The position numbers and the translations under genes were made by a program. A DNA stretch of 43,539 bases from DATGMS01 sp040905145. Lineage in GTDB: Bacteria > Bacteroidota > Bacteroidia > Cytophagales > Cyclobacteriaceae. This document shows, piece by piece, positions 9,466-18,890 of this stretch. The notes beneath the pieces are model-generated. The model made no database searches and was not told where the DNA came from. It was given only the letters and a program-made list of their open reading frames with translations. Each line of letters starts with the position of its first letter. Positions within the stretch are counted from its first letter, which is position 1. The stretch lies in assembly GCA_040905145.1 (NCBI GenBank), contig JBBDSC010000081.1:1-43539 (forward strand), given 5' to 3'.

Positions 9466-9505
9466 AGGAACGGATCCCCTTCTGACTTGAAAGAGTCCCG
9501 TTCCT
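9466..9505 (-). terminator. Possible terminator hairpin after the FAH-family gene
   Basis: AGGAACGG and CCGTTCCT form an 8-bp stem with a long 24-base loop, 17 bases beyond the stop of the 9522-10379 gene. No clear T run follows, so this is a weak call. Confidence 0.35.
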
Positions 9506-9521
9506 GTGGGATAAATCAAGT

Positions 9522-10379
9522 TTAACCCCTGTAATTGATTACTTCCTGCTTTGCGACTCCCAAGCCGTCAATCCCTAACTCTACCACATCCCCTTCCTTT
9601 AAATACAAAGGTGGGTTAAATCCCAATCCTACCCCTGAAGGAGTACCCGTACTGATAATGTCTCCAGGCAATAGTGACATATATTGACTGATATAGCTCA
9701 CCAATTGAGGAACGTTGAACACCAAATCGGAAGTACTGCTGTCCTGCAACATTTTATCATTTAACTTTAGCCAAAGCCTTAAGTTATGAGGATCTTTGAT
9801 TTCTTCTTTGGTCACAAGATAAGGCCCTAAAGGAGCAAATGAATCGCTGCTCTTTCCCTTCACCCATTGCCCTCCGTGTTTCAACTGAAAATCCCTCTCG
9901 CTTACATCATTGTGGAGGACATATCCTGCCACATGATCCATAGCTTCCTCTTCAGACACATAACTTGCTTTCTTGCCAATAACCACGGCCAATTCCACTT
10001 CCCAGTCGGTTGATTCGGACCCTTTGGGTATAATAATCGGGTCAAATGGACCTGAAATGGCAGAAGTGGCCTTCATAAACAAAATCGGTTGCTTTGGGAC
10101 TTCCACACCGCTTTCTTTAGCATGGAGGGAAAAATTTAAACCAACACAAATAATTTTTGAGGGTCTTTGGGTAGGAGGGCCCAATCGCACTTCTTTGGAA
10201 ATCTCTGGACAGGAAGATTCATGCTCCTTCAACCATTTTACCAGTCGAGTTATCCCCTCTGAACCCAAAAACTCCTCGGACCAATCACTTCCAAAGGCAC
10301 TACAATCAATCCATTTTCCATCTGCTGTTTCCATCCCAGGCTTTTCGTTCCCAGGTGTTCCAAATCTTAATAATTTCAT
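9522..10379 (-). CDS. Fumarylacetoacetate hydrolase family protein
   Basis: A 285-residue cytosolic enzyme of the FAH superfamily. Visible family features are IICVGLNFSLHAKESG, the metal-binding DWEVELAVVIG (two Glu), NDVSERD (Asp ligand) and the GTPSGVGLG loop. The N-terminus MKLLRFGTPGNEKPG is of the type seen in 2,4-diketo-3-deoxy-L-fuconate hydrolases and related acylpyruvate hydrolases, so a role in deoxy-sugar acid breakdown is plausible. The substrate cannot be fixed from sequence alone. A sodium:solute symporter remnant follows it on the same strand. Confidence 0.92.
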   Translation of the reverse strand: MKLLRFGTPGNEKPGMETADGKWIDCSAFGSDWSEEFLGSEGITRLVKWLKEHESSCPEISKEVRLGPPTQRPSKIICVGLNFSLHAKESGVEVPKQPILFMKATSAISGPFDPIIIPKGSESTDWEVELAVVIGKKASYVSEEEAMDHVAGYVLHNDVSERDFQLKHGGQWVKGKSSDSFAPLGPYLVTKEEIKDPHNLRLWLKLNDKMLQDSSTSDLVFNVPQLVSYISQYMSLLPGDIISTGTPSGVGLGFNPPLYLKEGDVVELGIDGLGVAKQEVINYRG

Positions 10380-10519
10380 ATTAACTCATTATTTTTAAAT
10401 TGTAAAAATCCGTTATCCAAACTTTCTCTCCTGTTCCAGGAAAACAAATATAAGATCAAAGAGATGTGGAAAGAGAATTTGGGCTTACCTCATTCCTGAT
10501 TTCCAACATCAAAGAAATA

Positions 10520-11407
10520 TTAGTTTCTGTTTTTCCCCATCATGGGGAATAAATGCTTGATTTCCTCCTCGGATGGACGGCTCCCATATTCACAGAGCTC
10601 AAACGCTTCCACATATTCCACCTGTTCCGCATGTTCTTTTCCGTACCACTTTTCCAAAGTGGCCCTTACCTCCGGATTGATGGACCCAGAACGGTTATCT
10701 TTCAGCCATGATAATCTTTCCTCCTTTCCGGTAGGGATTTCCTCATCATTTCCACTGATCCAGGGCAACCATTCATAAAACTGGGATTCATGGGCATCCA
10801 TTGCCTCGATTTTTTGATCGATGACTTGAGTGATATCTATAGCTATGTCCGGCTGAAACGGGTTGGGTTTCTGGAAATGATCCTGGTAATAAAGGAATAC
10901 GGGGTTCTTCCTAAGCGGGGGAGTGTCTGCGGCAATATTCGGGACGCCTACCATAAAGGCTGCATCCTGAACCAAAACACCAGTATAACGGTGGTCGGGA
11001 TGGTAGTCGTTGGATCGGTGGGAAATGACGATATCGGCCTCCCAATCCCTTATCCTTCGGATAATCTCCAACCTTATGGGTAAGGTTGGAAGCAATTCCC
11101 CATCATGGTTGTCCAGAACTTCATAGGTGATCCCTAACCGACGGGCCACTTCTTGGGTTTCGGCCACCCTTCGCTTCGCCAAAATACCGCCCCCTTGTTC
11201 CATATGCCCCGCATCTCCATTGGTTACGGAGAGAAATTTTACATTGTGGCCCAATTGGACAAAAAGGGCAGCGGTGCCGCCACTCTTGATATCACAATCA
11301 TCTGGATGGGCTCCGATCATTATAATTTGCAGGGGCTCATCTTGAGCATTGATAAAGAAAATCTGGCTACTTACCAATAAAAAGGTATAAAGGAATTTTA
11401 GCATCAT
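10520..11407 (-). CDS. PIG-L family (LmbE-like) deacetylase, exported
   Basis: Start chosen at 11407 (MMLKFLYTFLLVSSQIFFIN then AQ), which gives a clean signal peptide; the frame can be extended to 11464, but that would bury the signal. The mature protein begins with the PIG-L core: MIGAHPDDCD (His-Pro-Asp-Asp zinc site) and later HRSNDYHPDHRYTG (HxxH-type ligand region). The family removes N-acetyl groups from amino-sugar conjugates with a zinc ion. Export suggests a periplasmic sugar substrate. About 295 residues, normal length. Divergent from the DinB-like gene. Confidence 0.92.
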   Translation of the reverse strand: MMLKFLYTFLLVSSQIFFINAQDEPLQIIMIGAHPDDCDIKSGGTAALFVQLGHNVKFLSVTNGDAGHMEQGGGILAKRRVAETQEVARRLGITYEVLDNHDGELLPTLPIRLEIIRRIRDWEADIVISHRSNDYHPDHRYTGVLVQDAAFMVGVPNIAADTPPLRKNPVFLYYQDHFQKPNPFQPDIAIDITQVIDQKIEAMDAHESQFYEWLPWISGNDEEIPTGKEERLSWLKDNRSGSINPEVRATLEKWYGKEHAEQVEYVEAFELCEYGSRPSEEEIKHLFPMMGKNRN

Positions 11408-11515
11408 GTATAATTGTGGATGTAAAAAGAAGGTGAATATATGCAATTCGTCTTTAATAGACAATTCTATAATGGTATATTGTAGATCAAATGAGGGCTA
11501 AAACAAAAAAATGAG

Positions 11516-11995
11516 ATGAAAATGAACACCGATGAAAGCACGGACAATCTTTTAAGGGGCCAACTTACCGAATTGCTCATAGGCGGTTTTGCCCCTGTGG
11601 TAATCCTACTCCGCGAATACGATTATGAAAAAGCAGGTATTACCTTGGAAGGTTTGCCCTTTTCCGCTTACTCCTTGTTGGAACATATGCGCCACCGCCA
11701 GCATATATTACTTCAATTTATGAGAAGCCCTATGGATCATTTGAATGTCTGGCCTGATGCCTACTGGCCGGAGAATCCTGTGCCTGAAAGTAAGCAGGCA
11801 TGGAACGAATCCATCGATGGCTTCGAAAAGGAATTAGAAGAAATGATCGATATAGTTCATCATCGGGATACCCTATTGTTTGAAGTACATGAAAACGGGA
11901 AGACCCTTTCCTGGGCAGCCATGACAACTTTCCATCATAATGCGTACACTGTCGGGCAGATCAAAGCCATAGGCCGGCAGCTGGACGTCTGGTAA
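11516..11995 (+). CDS. DinB-like four-helix protein
   Basis: A 159-residue protein of the DinB/YfiT-like superfamily. The signature is the C-terminal HHNAYTVGQIKAIGRQLDVW and an earlier LLEHMRHRQHILLQF, which together supply the His ligands for the metal site. Many relatives are thiol transferases (for example with bacillithiol or mycothiol); the substrate here is unknown. No signal peptide, so cytosolic. Start at 11516 (MKMNT) or 11522. It is convergent with the sulfotransferase gene, with only one base between their stops. Confidence 0.85.
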   Translation: MKMNTDESTDNLLRGQLTELLIGGFAPVVILLREYDYEKAGITLEGLPFSAYSLLEHMRHRQHILLQFMRSPMDHLNVWPDAYWPENPVPESKQAWNESIDGFEKELEEMIDIVHHRDTLLFEVHENGKTLSWAAMTTFHHNAYTVGQIKAIGRQLDVW

Positions 11996-11996
11996 G

Positions 11997-12887
11997 TTAG
12001 TACAACGGTTCCTGAGAAAGGATGATTTCCTGCTTTAATTCTTCAAAAATAGAAGAGTTGTGACCAGGATGAAAATCCACTGAGGGACTTCCCTCAGTGG
12101 TATAATTCAGGAACTGCATCAAGGGCTCTGCAATGATGGCTGCTTTTTCAATTTGTTCTTTACTTAAAGCCTCTTTCCAATAGCCCGAAGTTCCCTTTTT
12201 GAGATGCTTGGGATTTCGCTCTTTCAACGTGGAAAAGCTCACTTCATTTTCCAACTCCTCCTTCTGTGGCGGATCGAGATCCAATTCCAGGTAATCCAAA
12301 AGACGTCCCAATTCCCGCTGAAAATCAGATAAAAGATTCTCAAAAAAGATAATATGAATGTTGAATTCCTGGCTCAGTCGCAAATGGTCCCATACATTCC
12401 ATACCCATTCCTGCATCAATTGGTCAAAATTCTTTTGCAGAAAAACCTTAGGATCTTTTTCCTCTTGGGGAAAATACCTCAGCATGTAATCTGAACAATA
12501 ATATTTAGCTGCTGAAACAGCCCTGTCTCTGGGATCTCTTATAATATAGACTTTCTTATCAAACAGGTTAAATACCTCTCCGCTTTTTTTGCAAACAGGT
12601 GAATGGGTCCATACATGATTCGTTTGATCAATGTATTTTTTTATATCCTCAATGGGCATTTGGAAAATACTGCTGATGCGGTAGCTGTATTGTAGCTCGT
12701 TAATTTCCAACACATCTATTCTTGCCTGATCAGGAAAATTCAAATTCCAGGCTTTGGCAAGGGGATATATGGGATGCTGTTCTATAAAACTGGTGGTGTT
12801 TCCGCCCGTCTTGTGAAGAACTTGTTGAATAATTTTATACATCCAAAAATTCCCACACTTAGGCACTCCGCCTTGCAAGATCTTCAT
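11997..12887 (-). CDS. Sulfotransferase family protein
   Basis: Start set at the ATG at 12887 (MKILQGGVPKCGNFWMYKI); the frame extends seven codons to a TTG. The N-terminal GGVPKCGNFWMYKII is the PAPS 5'-phosphosulfate loop (usual form PKSGTTWL), here with Cys in place of Ser/Gly. The 3'-phosphate motif is VYIIRDPRDRAVSAAKYY. Expected reaction: transfer of sulfate from PAPS to an alcohol or amine of an unknown acceptor, in the cytosol. About 296 residues, normal length. No PAPS synthesis gene is nearby. Neighbouring sequence upstream is a palindrome-rich spacer. Confidence 0.88.
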   Translation of the reverse strand: MKILQGGVPKCGNFWMYKIIQQVLHKTGGNTTSFIEQHPIYPLAKAWNLNFPDQARIDVLEINELQYSYRISSIFQMPIEDIKKYIDQTNHVWTHSPVCKKSGEVFNLFDKKVYIIRDPRDRAVSAAKYYCSDYMLRYFPQEEKDPKVFLQKNFDQLMQEWVWNVWDHLRLSQEFNIHIIFFENLLSDFQRELGRLLDYLELDLDPPQKEELENEVSFSTLKERNPKHLKKGTSGYWKEALSKEQIEKAAIIAEPLMQFLNYTTEGSPSVDFHPGHNSSIFEELKQEIILSQEPLY

Positions 12888-13409
12888 AGTCTCATCGGTT
12901 CTGTTCAATTACCTTTACTTTTTTCGGGGGTATGGACCATTTTTATCTCTGTTTAATTTTTCTGGTAAATCCGTTGCATGAATCTATAAAAAATAATCGA
13001 CAACCAGACTCTCTTTCTTGGTTATTCCGTGAGGCAAAGGGGCTTGTTCCTTGTTTTCCACATTCAACTCCTGCCGGAGTTGGGTTTCGAAACCATTTTC
13101 ATAACCACCGCATTGGCATGCGGGGCTATTCAATTTTAATCCCTTTCAGGGATTGATCCCCTGCAAGGATTGGCAAAAGGGGCTCTTCTTCTTTTAATGC
13201 GCAGCCTTCCATTCCCAGTCGCTACAGGGCAGGATCTTCGCTCTCTTTTCGAATACATCAGAAAATCACCAAAATTAAACCACTACTCCCCCTTATTACT
13301 TTTGCACAATTATTGCATCATTTTGATTTTTTGAGAGTACCAACAGGTTTTACAAAAAAAACATCATTCACCTTTGGCAGATCTAAACATACATTAAAAC
13401 TGACAACGT
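12888..13409. other. Gene-free spacer, about 520 bases
   Basis: No supported gene. It carries a cluster of short palindromes (13065-13154) and, nearer the next gene, a Bacteroidota-type -7 box TACTTTTG at 13297-13304 on the plus strand, about 105 bases before the alpha-glucosidase ATG. I see no good -33 box at the expected distance. Confidence 0.5.
13065..13154. repeat. Cluster of four short palindromes
   Basis: Within 90 bases lie CAACTCC-tgcc-GGAGTTG (13065-13082), the perfect palindrome GGTTTCGAAACC (13083-13094), CCGCA-ttggca-TGCGG (13108-13123) and AATCCC-tttca-GGGATT (13138-13154). Such a mosaic is typical of dispersed extragenic palindromic elements, although only one copy is in this window. 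Confidence 0.6.
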
Positions 13410-15017
13410 ATGAAAAAAGATAAGTACAAGAATCTTTGGTGGCACAATGGGGTGATTTATCAGATTTATCCCCGATCTTTTCAAGATAGCAACAGCGATG
13501 GAATTGGTGATTTACGGGGGATTACCAATAGGTTGGATTACCTAAAGTGGCTTGGCATAGAAGCAATCTGGATTTCGCCTTTCTATCCTTCGCCCATGGC
13601 TGATTTCGGCTATGATATTTCAGATTATCAAGATATCCATCCTTTATTTGGCTCCTTTGCTGATTTTGAGCAGCTGTTGTCAGAAATCCATGCACGGGGC
13701 ATGAAACTTATCCTTGACCTTGTTCCCAACCATACTTCAGATCAGCATCCATGGTTCCTGGAATCGCGGTCCTCCAGGGACAATCCCAAACGCAACTGGT
13801 ACATTTGGGAAGATCCTGGTCAGGATGATTCGTATCCCAACAATTGGCTTAGTGTTTTTGGCGGCAGTGCCTGGGAATGGGATGAAAAGACAGAACAATA
13901 TTATTACCATGGGTTTTTGAAAGAGCAGCCCGACCTGAACTGGCGTAACCCCGAAGTGCAGGAAGCGATGCTGGATGTGATGCGGTTCTGGTTGGAAAAG
14001 GGGGTGGATGGTTTCAGGGTGGATGTAATCTGGCATATGATCAAGGATGATCAATTGCGGGATAATCCCCCCAATCCTGATTATCAGCCGTACATGAGTA
14101 CTTACGACCAGCTTTTACCGGTTTACTCCACCGATCAGCCCGAGGTCCATGATATCATCCATAAAATGCGGAAGGTCATGGATGCTTATGAAGAGCGGGT
14201 AATGATCGGTGAGATTTATCTACCCATTCACAAACTGATGAGTTATTATGGGATAGATAATCAAGGTGCCCACCTTCCTTTCAATTTCCAGCTGCTCTCA
14301 CTTCCCTGGGATGCCCAACAAATAGCAGTAGCAATAGATGAATATGAAGGGGCCCTTCCAGAAGAAGGATGGCCAAACTGGATTATAGGCAATCATGATA
14401 ACCCCCGAATTACCAGCCGTGTTGGAATACAACAAGCAAAGGTTGCAGCCATATTGCTCCTTACCCTTCGGGGCACACCTACAATTTATTACGGTGATGA
14501 GATAGGAATGCGGGATGTCCCCATACCATTTGAGGAAGTTCAGGATCCGCAGGGATTGAACATGCCGGAAAAGAATCTCAGTCGCGATCCTTCCCGCACC
14601 CCCATGCAATGGGACAATAGTTCAAATGCCGGCTTCACTGATTCAAAACCCTGGTTAAGACTCGACAAAGGTTTCCCAAGAGTAAATGTTGAAGTCCAGA
14701 AGGGAGATCCGTATTCTATGCTTTCCCTTTATAAACGGCTCATTAAATTTCGCCAAAGTGAAATTTCATTAATGGTAGGCGATTATATTCCTGTACATGC
14801 TGATCGGCATTTGATAGTTTATCTCCGGCATGAAGAGGGTCAACAGAAATTTTTGGTGGTGCTGAACCTGAGCCATCGTCCGTGTTATTTCAAAACCCGG
14901 AAAGTAAATTTAGAAGGTACTATCGAAATTTCTACCTCCCCTGAGCTTGAAGGAACCAAGGTCAAGGAGGTCCTCAACCTCAGTGGAGATGAAGCTCTCA
15001 TTGTAAGGCTGGATTAG
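13410..15017 (+). CDS. GH13 alpha-glucosidase / oligo-1,6-glucosidase-like
   Basis: A 535-residue GH13 enzyme with no signal peptide. The (beta/alpha)8 signatures are present: VIYQIYPRSFQDSNSDGIGD, DLVPNHTSDQHPWF, GFRVDVIWH (nucleophile Asp205), MIGEIYLP (acid/base Glu268) and IGNHDNPR (Asp330). It is expected to release glucose from the non-reducing end of short alpha-glucosides. The exact linkage is not readable. It begins an apparent operon with treZ (48 bases downstream), a small gene and a GH130 gene. Start ATG at 13410 gives MKKDKYKNLWWHNGVIYQIY, the normal N-terminus. Confidence 0.95.
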   Translation: MKKDKYKNLWWHNGVIYQIYPRSFQDSNSDGIGDLRGITNRLDYLKWLGIEAIWISPFYPSPMADFGYDISDYQDIHPLFGSFADFEQLLSEIHARGMKLILDLVPNHTSDQHPWFLESRSSRDNPKRNWYIWEDPGQDDSYPNNWLSVFGGSAWEWDEKTEQYYYHGFLKEQPDLNWRNPEVQEAMLDVMRFWLEKGVDGFRVDVIWHMIKDDQLRDNPPNPDYQPYMSTYDQLLPVYSTDQPEVHDIIHKMRKVMDAYEERVMIGEIYLPIHKLMSYYGIDNQGAHLPFNFQLLSLPWDAQQIAVAIDEYEGALPEEGWPNWIIGNHDNPRITSRVGIQQAKVAAILLLTLRGTPTIYYGDEIGMRDVPIPFEEVQDPQGLNMPEKNLSRDPSRTPMQWDNSSNAGFTDSKPWLRLDKGFPRVNVEVQKGDPYSMLSLYKRLIKFRQSEISLMVGDYIPVHADRHLIVYLRHEEGQQKFLVVLNLSHRPCYFKTRKVNLEGTIEISTSPELEGTKVKEVLNLSGDEALIVRLD

Positions 15018-15065
15018 TTGCATTTGAAATTATTAAATTAAGCATTTTAATCACGGAATAATCGG

Positions 15066-16943
15066 ATGAAGACCATTGGCGCCAGACCTTTAAGTAATGG
15101 AGGTTGTATATTTACAGTATGGGCTCCCGAAAAAAAAAGGATGACTTTACATCTGGTGCATCCGGAGGAACAAGAGAGCGAATTGAAACGGGATGAAATG
15201 GGATATTTTAAAGTTGAAATAAAAGACTTTTCACCTGGAGCCCGTTACTTCTTAAAACCCGATGGTGAAAATGATTATCCTGATCCGGCTTCACATTTCC
15301 AACCTGAGGGAGTCCATGGTCCATCAGAAGTGATCAACCATGCCCAGTATACCTGGCAAGACAACAACTGGAAAGGGATCCCCTTTAACGAACTTATCTT
15401 ATATGAATTACACGTAGGAACTTTTACTAATGAAGGGATCTTTGAAGCGATTATTCCTTTATTGGACGATATTGCTGAAACAGGCATTAATGGGATAGAA
15501 CTAATGCCTGTTTCGCAATTTCCCGGAAACCGTAACTGGGGCTACGATGGGGTTTTTCCTTATGCGGTCCAAAATACGTATGGGGGCCCGGACGGTCTGA
15601 AAAAGCTGGTGGATGCCTGTCATCAAAGAGGAATAGCTGTTTTTATGGATGTAGTATACAATCATTTAGGCCCCGAGGGCAACTACTTTTCCAATTTTGG
15701 CCCCTACTTTACTGATCAGTACAGTACTCCTTGGGGAGATGCGATAAATTTTGACGGGGAATGGTCTGATGGAGTAAGGGATTATTTCTCCAATAATGCA
15801 CTTCACTGGTTTGACCAATACCATATGGATGGATTGCGTTGTGATGCCATACATGCCGTATGTGATTCCGGCGCAGTAAACTTTTGGGAACTTACCCATA
15901 TGAAGATAAAAGCTTTAGAACAAAAGCTTGGTAGACCTTTGCATATGATTGCAGAAAGTGATTTGAACAGTCCCAAAATAATAAAATCGCCTGAAGTAGG
16001 AGGTTTCGGATTTACAGCACAGTGGCTGGATGATTTTCATCATGCCTTGTATGTGTTGTTGGACAAAGAGGGTAAAGATCGTTATGTGGATTTTGGTAAG
16101 TTGGAACAATTGGCAAAAGCATATACGGATGGTTTTGTACACAGCGGAGAATATGTAAGCTTTCGAAAAAGAAAGCATGGGGTTTCTTCAGCAGGGGTCT
16201 CCGGGGATAAATTCGTGGTTTATAACCAGAACCATGATCAGACGGGTAATCGGGTCCGGGGTGAACGTTTGGACATGCTTGTTGATTTAGAGCGATTGAA
16301 AATTGCTGCAGCAGCCATCTTCTTATCTCCTTATGTACCCATGCTGTTTATGGGAGAAGAATATGCCGATCTGTCCCCTTTCTTCTACTTTGTCAGCCAC
16401 TCAGACCCAGACCTGATTATTGCAGTACAGGAAGGCCGAAAAAAAGAGTTTGAAAGTTACAATTGGGATGTTGATCCACCGGATCCACAGGATGAAGAAA
16501 CCTTTAACAGTTCAAAACTTAAATGGAACCTCCGGTCAAAAGGCAAGCATAGGATTATACTCCAATGGCATAAGAAATTAATTGAACTGAGGAAGTCAAT
16601 GCCTGCACTGGCGAACTTTAACAAGAACAGTGTACGGGTAAATGTTCCTTCCCCCGGAGTACTGGTTTTAAACAGAAAATCAGAAGAAGAAGAACAGCAG
16701 CTTCTATGCCTCTTTAATTTTTCAGATGACCCTGTCCCTTTTATTTTTCCTTTAACGGCTGGCAGTTATAAAAAACTGTTGGATTCAACAGATGCTCAAT
16801 GGCTGGAGAAAGCTGAAGAAACATTAATTGCTCATCCAGAAGAAGCAAAAGCTGGGGAAAATATAAAGCTGAAGACTTGTAGTGTTACAGTTTATGTCTC
16901 TTCTCAAGATGGACAAAAAGCACTTTTAGGTGAAAAAATGTGA
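15066..16943 (+). CDS. treZ: Malto-oligosyltrehalose trehalohydrolase
   Basis: A 625-residue GH13 subfamily-10-type protein. An N-terminal beta-sandwich (about 1-100, GCIFTVWAPEKKRMTLHL) precedes the barrel with LYELHVGTFT, NWGYDGVFPYAVQNTYGGPD, DVVYNHLGPEGNYF, GLRCDAIHAV (Asp260), IAESDLN (Glu297) and NQNHDQTGNR (Asp391). TreZ cuts trehalose from maltooligosyl-trehalose in the cytosol. Its usual partner TreY is not in this window. The upstream alpha-glucosidase is in the same direction with a 48-base gap, so co-transcription is likely. Confidence 0.95.
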   Translation: MKTIGARPLSNGGCIFTVWAPEKKRMTLHLVHPEEQESELKRDEMGYFKVEIKDFSPGARYFLKPDGENDYPDPASHFQPEGVHGPSEVINHAQYTWQDNNWKGIPFNELILYELHVGTFTNEGIFEAIIPLLDDIAETGINGIELMPVSQFPGNRNWGYDGVFPYAVQNTYGGPDGLKKLVDACHQRGIAVFMDVVYNHLGPEGNYFSNFGPYFTDQYSTPWGDAINFDGEWSDGVRDYFSNNALHWFDQYHMDGLRCDAIHAVCDSGAVNFWELTHMKIKALEQKLGRPLHMIAESDLNSPKIIKSPEVGGFGFTAQWLDDFHHALYVLLDKEGKDRYVDFGKLEQLAKAYTDGFVHSGEYVSFRKRKHGVSSAGVSGDKFVVYNQNHDQTGNRVRGERLDMLVDLERLKIAAAAIFLSPYVPMLFMGEEYADLSPFFYFVSHSDPDLIIAVQEGRKKEFESYNWDVDPPDPQDEETFNSSKLKWNLRSKGKHRIILQWHKKLIELRKSMPALANFNKNSVRVNVPSPGVLVLNRKSEEEEQQLLCLFNFSDDPVPFIFPLTAGSYKKLLDSTDAQWLEKAEETLIAHPEEAKAGENIKLKTCSVTVYVSSQDGQKALLGEKM

Positions 16944-17044
16944 TTTAAACTAATAAAAATGTCGTATATTTAAAGTAAAATTTTAGGAAAGACTTACACT
17001 GATTGGAGTGTTTGGTTGAAATTCTTTCCCTTATCTTTTGCTTT

Positions 17045-17239
17045 ATGAATAAGGATATTAAATATTATAAGTTCATTAATAGTGAAACCGGAAACGTGAT
17101 CTATTTTCTGTCCTTTCCATGGGATGAACCAAACGCTGTAGAAAAATTAGAGGCAATGAGGGAGAAGTTAGCTTATGAAAATGGTATTTACATAGAGAAT
17201 ATTTATTATTCCAAATCTTCTGAGAAAGATTTCGAATAA
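17045..17239 (+). CDS. Small hypothetical protein, 64 aa
   Basis: Start placed at the ATG at 17045 (MNKDIKYYKFINSETGNVIY); an in-frame ATG at 17003 gives 14 more residues that look non-coding. The protein is soluble, mixed charge, ending SSEKDFE. No motif is recognised. It lies between treZ and the GH130 gene in the same direction, about 100 and 190 bases away respectively. Function unknown. Confidence 0.6.
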   Translation: MNKDIKYYKFINSETGNVIYFLSFPWDEPNAVEKLEAMREKLAYENGIYIENIYYSKSSEKDFE

Positions 17240-17372
17240 TAACTCTTTCTCGTTTAAAACCCATATGGGTCAGCAATCTATTCCCGAATATTGTTATTCT
17301 TTAAAATATCTTCTCCTCGGAGAATTTCATCTGTCAAAAAGAAACCTAAATTTTAGCTCATCTTTTTCTATC

Positions 17373-17384
17373 TTGTCGCGACAA
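17373..17384. promoter_or_regulatory. Perfect 12-bp palindrome TTGTCGCGACAA, possible operator
   Basis: The palindrome lies 42 bases before the preferred start (17427) of the GH130 gene, where a repressor site would be expected if that gene has its own promoter. No regulator gene is in the island. Function is inferred from position and symmetry only. Confidence 0.4.
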
Positions 17385-17426
17385 AACATTTTTTCTGTCG
17401 TAGAGCAGCAAAATAAAAATGAACTG

Positions 17427-18890
17427 ATGAGGATTCCTATCGAGAGACAAGCAGTCAAAGTATATCCGGATTCGAAACGTGTAATTGCCCGATTTTTCTT
17501 CAACGGTGAAGTACGTGCCAAAGAATTGACTAAGCATGTTATGGCCTTAAATGATGAGGAAGTATTCAGCATTGTTTCACCACTTCTGCAGGAGTATTCC
17601 AAGCGCCATCGTAATATTACTAAAGTATTGCGCCGCCATTTCAACAAAGTAAAAAGGGTAATAGAAAGCCTTGATGTGGATTTTGATGAGATAGATCCGC
17701 TCAGGAAATTGCTTTTAGGATCTTATTTTACACATGAATATTCCATTGAATCTGCTGCATTTTTTAATCCTTCTATTGTGGAAGATCCTGATCAGTCAGA
17801 GCTGGAGGAGGGTGAAAAGCGACTAATAATAAGTTTCAGGGCTGTAGGCGAAGGGCATATTTCTTCCATTGCATTTAGGAGAGCCCTTATTGATAAGCAT
17901 AATAATATACGCGTTATTCCTGCCGGAAATTATGTGGATGAAGCTGAAATCATACGTAATGTCGAGTATGAGAAAAAGCTTTTCTTTGAAAAGGCTGCCA
18001 CCTCACAAATTGATATTAATGTGTTGCAGGAAATTGAAGGTAAAATCGATGATACTTTTGAATATGCCACTTTGCGTAAGATTATACTTGGTTCACAGAA
18101 GCTTCTGGAAGACGATTTCAAAAAACTGCAGTATGAAAAAATCCTATGGTTATCCGACTCTTATCATGAGATAAGTTTTTCTCTTGACACGGATATTTCA
18201 GATAGGGTTATTTTTCCCATTTCTGAACTGGAGCGAAAAGGAATTGAAGATGCACGTTTTGTAAAGTTTACGGAGGAAAATGGCGAGGTAATGTATTTTG
18301 CTACTTATACTGCATTTGATGGCTCATTGATTATGCCCAAACTGCTTCAAACGAGAGATTTTTATCATTTCAAAATCAAGCCATTACATGGGAAAGGGGC
18401 CCAGAACAAAAATCTTGCGCTATTTCCACGCCGCATAAACGGGGAATATGTCATGATCTCGAGAATTGATGGCTGGAATAATTACATCATGTATTCAAAT
18501 AATCTGTACTTATGGGAAAATCCCATTAAGTTACAACAGCCCTTACACCCCTGGGAATATACTCAGATAGGAAATTGTGGCTCCCCCATTGAAACTGAGC
18601 ATGGCTGGCTTATTATCACTCACGGAGTAGGTCCGATGAGAAGGTACTGCCTTGGAGCAAGCTTATTGAAACTTGATGATCCTTCTGTTGAAATAGGGCG
18701 GTTAAAAGATCCATTACTTATTCCAAATCATGATGAGCGGGAAGGTTATGTACCTAATGTGGTCTATTCCTGCGGATCAATCATCAACAATGGAAAACTG
18801 ATTATTCCTTATGGACTTTCTGATTATTCCTCTTCATTTGCAACAGTTGAGTTGAAAGCCTTACTTGACCGCCTGATCACTGATACTTAG
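17427..18890 (+). CDS. GH130 family glycoside phosphorylase-like protein
   Basis: About 487 residues from the ATG at 17427 (MRIPIERQAVKVYPDSKRVI). The frame extends to an ATG at 17265, but those 54 residues are low-complexity and cross a palindrome, so I prefer the later start. A helical N-terminal extension (about residues 30-100) precedes the five-bladed propeller, with AAFFNPSIVEDPD, SFRAVGEGHISSI, GIEDARFVKF, FPRRINGEYVMISR, WEYTQIGNCGSPIETEHGW and VYSCGSIINNGKLIIPYG. GH130 enzymes phosphorolyse (or hydrolyse) beta-mannosides, giving mannose 1-phosphate; this longer type is less well described. No signal peptide, so cytosolic. Its end overlaps the convergent GT4 gene by 14 bases. Confidence 0.88.
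   Translation: MRIPIERQAVKVYPDSKRVIARFFFNGEVRAKELTKHVMALNDEEVFSIVSPLLQEYSKRHRNITKVLRRHFNKVKRVIESLDVDFDEIDPLRKLLLGSYFTHEYSIESAAFFNPSIVEDPDQSELEEGEKRLIISFRAVGEGHISSIAFRRALIDKHNNIRVIPAGNYVDEAEIIRNVEYEKKLFFEKAATSQIDINVLQEIEGKIDDTFEYATLRKIILGSQKLLEDDFKKLQYEKILWLSDSYHEISFSLDTDISDRVIFPISELERKGIEDARFVKFTEENGEVMYFATYTAFDGSLIMPKLLQTRDFYHFKIKPLHGKGAQNKNLALFPRRINGEYVMISRIDGWNNYIMYSNNLYLWENPIKLQQPLHPWEYTQIGNCGSPIETEHGWLIITHGVGPMRRYCLGASLLKLDDPSVEIGRLKDPLLIPNHDEREGYVPNVVYSCGSIINNGKLIIPYGLSDYSSSFATVELKALLDRLITDT

Noticed and set aside
17265..17426. N-terminal extension of the GH130 gene
   Set aside because: The 54 residues are low-complexity and not family-like, and the stretch contains a palindrome and likely the promoter; kept only as an alternative.
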